Shown piece by piece: positions 12,033-12,863 of a stretch of 12,863 bases of DNA (position 1 is the first letter of the stretch; each line of letters starts with the position of its first letter). The notes beneath the pieces are model-generated. The model had not been told where the DNA came from and did no database searches. It saw nothing but the letters and a program-made list of their open reading frames with translations. The position numbers and the translations under genes were made by a program. Source of the stretch: Methanocorpusculaceae archaeon UBA456 (GTDB taxonomy: Archaea; Halobacteriota; Methanomicrobia; Methanomicrobiales; Methanocorpusculaceae); NCBI GenBank assembly GCA_002496395.1, contig DAJQ01000046.1:33116-45978 (forward strand). The letters run 5' to 3'.

Positions 12033-12512
12033 TCACTTATCTTCTGAAATCTTCACAATCCTTGTATATTCTCTTTCACTCAGCCTGAATCCTGATGCAA
12101 CCAGGATATCAAGTTCTGTTTGAAAATGAATCAGCCCGTCTTCAGCTGCCATAAGAAGGATGCCTATTGTCCCGGTAATTGGAATGCCAAGTTCGGAGGC
12201 TGCATTTCTTCCATCTCTGTCATCAATGAGTAAAAGAGCCCCGAGTTCCTGTGCACAAATGATTGCCTCCGCTTCCCCACGATCCAAGTTCAGTGAAAGG
12301 GCATCAACTGCTTGTTTGTTATTAACTGCTTTGAGATGAATCCATGGGGAATCTGCAACCTCTCCTGCACCATACAGAGTTCCCCCACGGATGACGACTT
12401 CATTGTATACTTCCTCTGGAATGATAATCTCTTCAAAGAAGTGATTAAGAAGAGAAAGTTTGTTGATCTTCGAAAGTGCGATAAGGGGCGTTGAATTTGA
12501 GACAACAACCAT
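12033..12512 (-). CDS. PIN-domain (DUF3368) toxin, VapC-like
   Basis: A 159-residue PIN-fold protein of the DUF3368 type, expected to be a metal-dependent RNase. It has the N-terminal strand VVVSNSTPLIALSKI (2-16), helix PEEVYNEVV (32-40), DRGEAEAI (77-84) and LLIDDRDGRNAA (94-105), then TGTIGILLMA (113-122) and a C-terminal GFRLSEREY (141-149). Candidate metal ligands are E80 and D97, D98 or D100. The position where most VapC proteins have the first Asp is Asn6 here; DUF3368 members vary at this site, so activity is not ruled out. It follows the UPF0175 gene by 3 bp, the typical order with antitoxin first. GGCGGT lies shortly before the ATG. Confidence 0.82.
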   Translation of the reverse strand: MVVVSNSTPLIALSKINKLSLLNHFFEEIIIPEEVYNEVVIRGGTLYGAGEVADSPWIHLKAVNNKQAVDALSLNLDRGEAEAIICAQELGALLLIDDRDGRNAASELGIPITGTIGILLMAAEDGLIHFQTELDILVASGFRLSEREYTRIVKISEDK

Positions 12513-12515
12513 TGA

Positions 12516-12782
12516 TTACCGCCCCAGATGCCTTTTCAGGGTTTTTATATCTGACTCTGCATCATCGGCTGAATAATCAACAGGTACGTTATTTTCATCA
12601 AGGAGCATTATCATCTCCCATTTGCTCTTCATTCCTGCAAATTCTGCCGCTTTACCGAGCGACAATCTTCCATCCCTATAGAAAGCAACCGCAAGCGTGC
12701 GGCGAAGGAATCGATCGAGTTCGCCTTCCCGAACTTTGATCACAGAAAGAAATGTCTTTGGTATGGTAAATGTTGCATCCAT
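12516..12782 (-). CDS. UPF0175-family antitoxin
   Basis: An 88-residue protein with the UPF0175 pattern: ELDRFLRRTLAVAFYRDGRLSLGKAAEFAGMKSKWEMIMLLDENNVPVDY (20-70), containing a short helix-turn-helix-like element (41-62). UPF0175 genes are regularly paired with DUF3368 PIN toxins, as here, so an antitoxin and repressor role is inferred from family and order. The length matches relatives when the ATG at 12782 is used; GTGAT lies about 7 bp upstream. The frame also stays open upstream to the window edge (27 codons without a stop), so a longer form starting outside the window cannot be excluded. The gene is more A/T-rich than the methanogen core genes here. Confidence 0.8.
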   Translation of the reverse strand: MDATFTIPKTFLSVIKVREGELDRFLRRTLAVAFYRDGRLSLGKAAEFAGMKSKWEMIMLLDENNVPVDYSADDAESDIKTLKRHLGR

Positions 12783-12798
12783 GGGAACATCACGTTGT

Positions 12799-12810
12799 GT
12801 ATATTTTATC
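12799..12810 (-). promoter_or_regulatory. TATA box of the UPF0175/PIN pair
   Basis: Minus-strand GATAAAATATAC is centred about 23 bp before the ATG at 12782, fitting an archaeal TATA box with a transcript starting almost at the start codon. Confidence 0.4.
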
Positions 12811-12863
12811 TGGGATAATAAATCTTCGTCCGTATGATAAATTGGTTCTTCTCCATATTTCTG

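Overview
The window looks like chromosome from a methanogenic euryarchaeon, most likely of the order Methanomicrobiales. The reasons are a methanogenesis marker 8 protein, an adjacent DUF1890/DUF1894 pair of the methanogen type, a stand-alone archaeosine-synthase (ArcS) core protein, a ubiquitin-like SAMP protein with its E1 and tRNA-thiolation partners, and archaeal TATA boxes with GGAGG-type ribosome binding sites. The species cannot be named from sequence alone.

Layout. The left edge (3-140, +) is the C-terminus of a 4Fe-4S protein. Next come a secreted, membrane-tethered propeller-repeat protein (204-1577, -), a small ferritin-like protein (1614-1925, -) and a polytopic membrane protein (2152-3000, +). 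A defence/stress stretch follows: an RHH/RelE-type toxin-antitoxin (TA) pair (3090-3591, +), a tiny zinc ribbon (3680-3820, -) and a second antitoxin/RelE pair (3983-4491, +). The stand-alone ArcS-like core (4559-5191, +) converges on methanogenesis marker 8 (5199-6059, -), which lies behind an E1-like enzyme (6136-6909, -). An A/T-rich anchored extracytoplasmic protein (7049-8266, +) separates that E1 from the NcsA/Ncs6-type thiolase (8343-9350, -) and a ubiquitin-like sulfur carrier ending in Gly-Gly (9431-9655, -). The DUF1890 and DUF1894 genes (9839-10655, +) are bridged by a possible 23-codon ORF with ATGA overlaps at both ends. A gene-free stretch (10656-11313) is rich in hairpins and holds two copies of a 95-bp element. 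The right end has a HEAT-repeat protein (11314-11850, -) and a UPF0175/PIN (DUF3368) TA pair (12033-12782, -).

How the genes fit together. The SAMP-like protein, E1 and NcsA together are the expected parts list for tRNA wobble-uridine 2-thiolation (the archaeal counterpart of Urm1-Uba4-Ncs6), here broken up by an unrelated gene. With the ArcS-like protein, the centre of the window has a tRNA-modification flavour. Marker 8 and DUF1890/1894 are methanogen-conserved proteins without known function. The three TA pairs and the anchored surface proteins look accessory.

The least explained signal is the pair of 95-bp elements at 10947-11041 and 11210-11304. They are about 81% identical with no gaps and can fold into the same three-helix shape. 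All five differences inside the proposed stems keep pairing through G-U only if the + strand is the RNA. This is the best candidate for something undescribed, probably a small structured RNA family or a repeat element.
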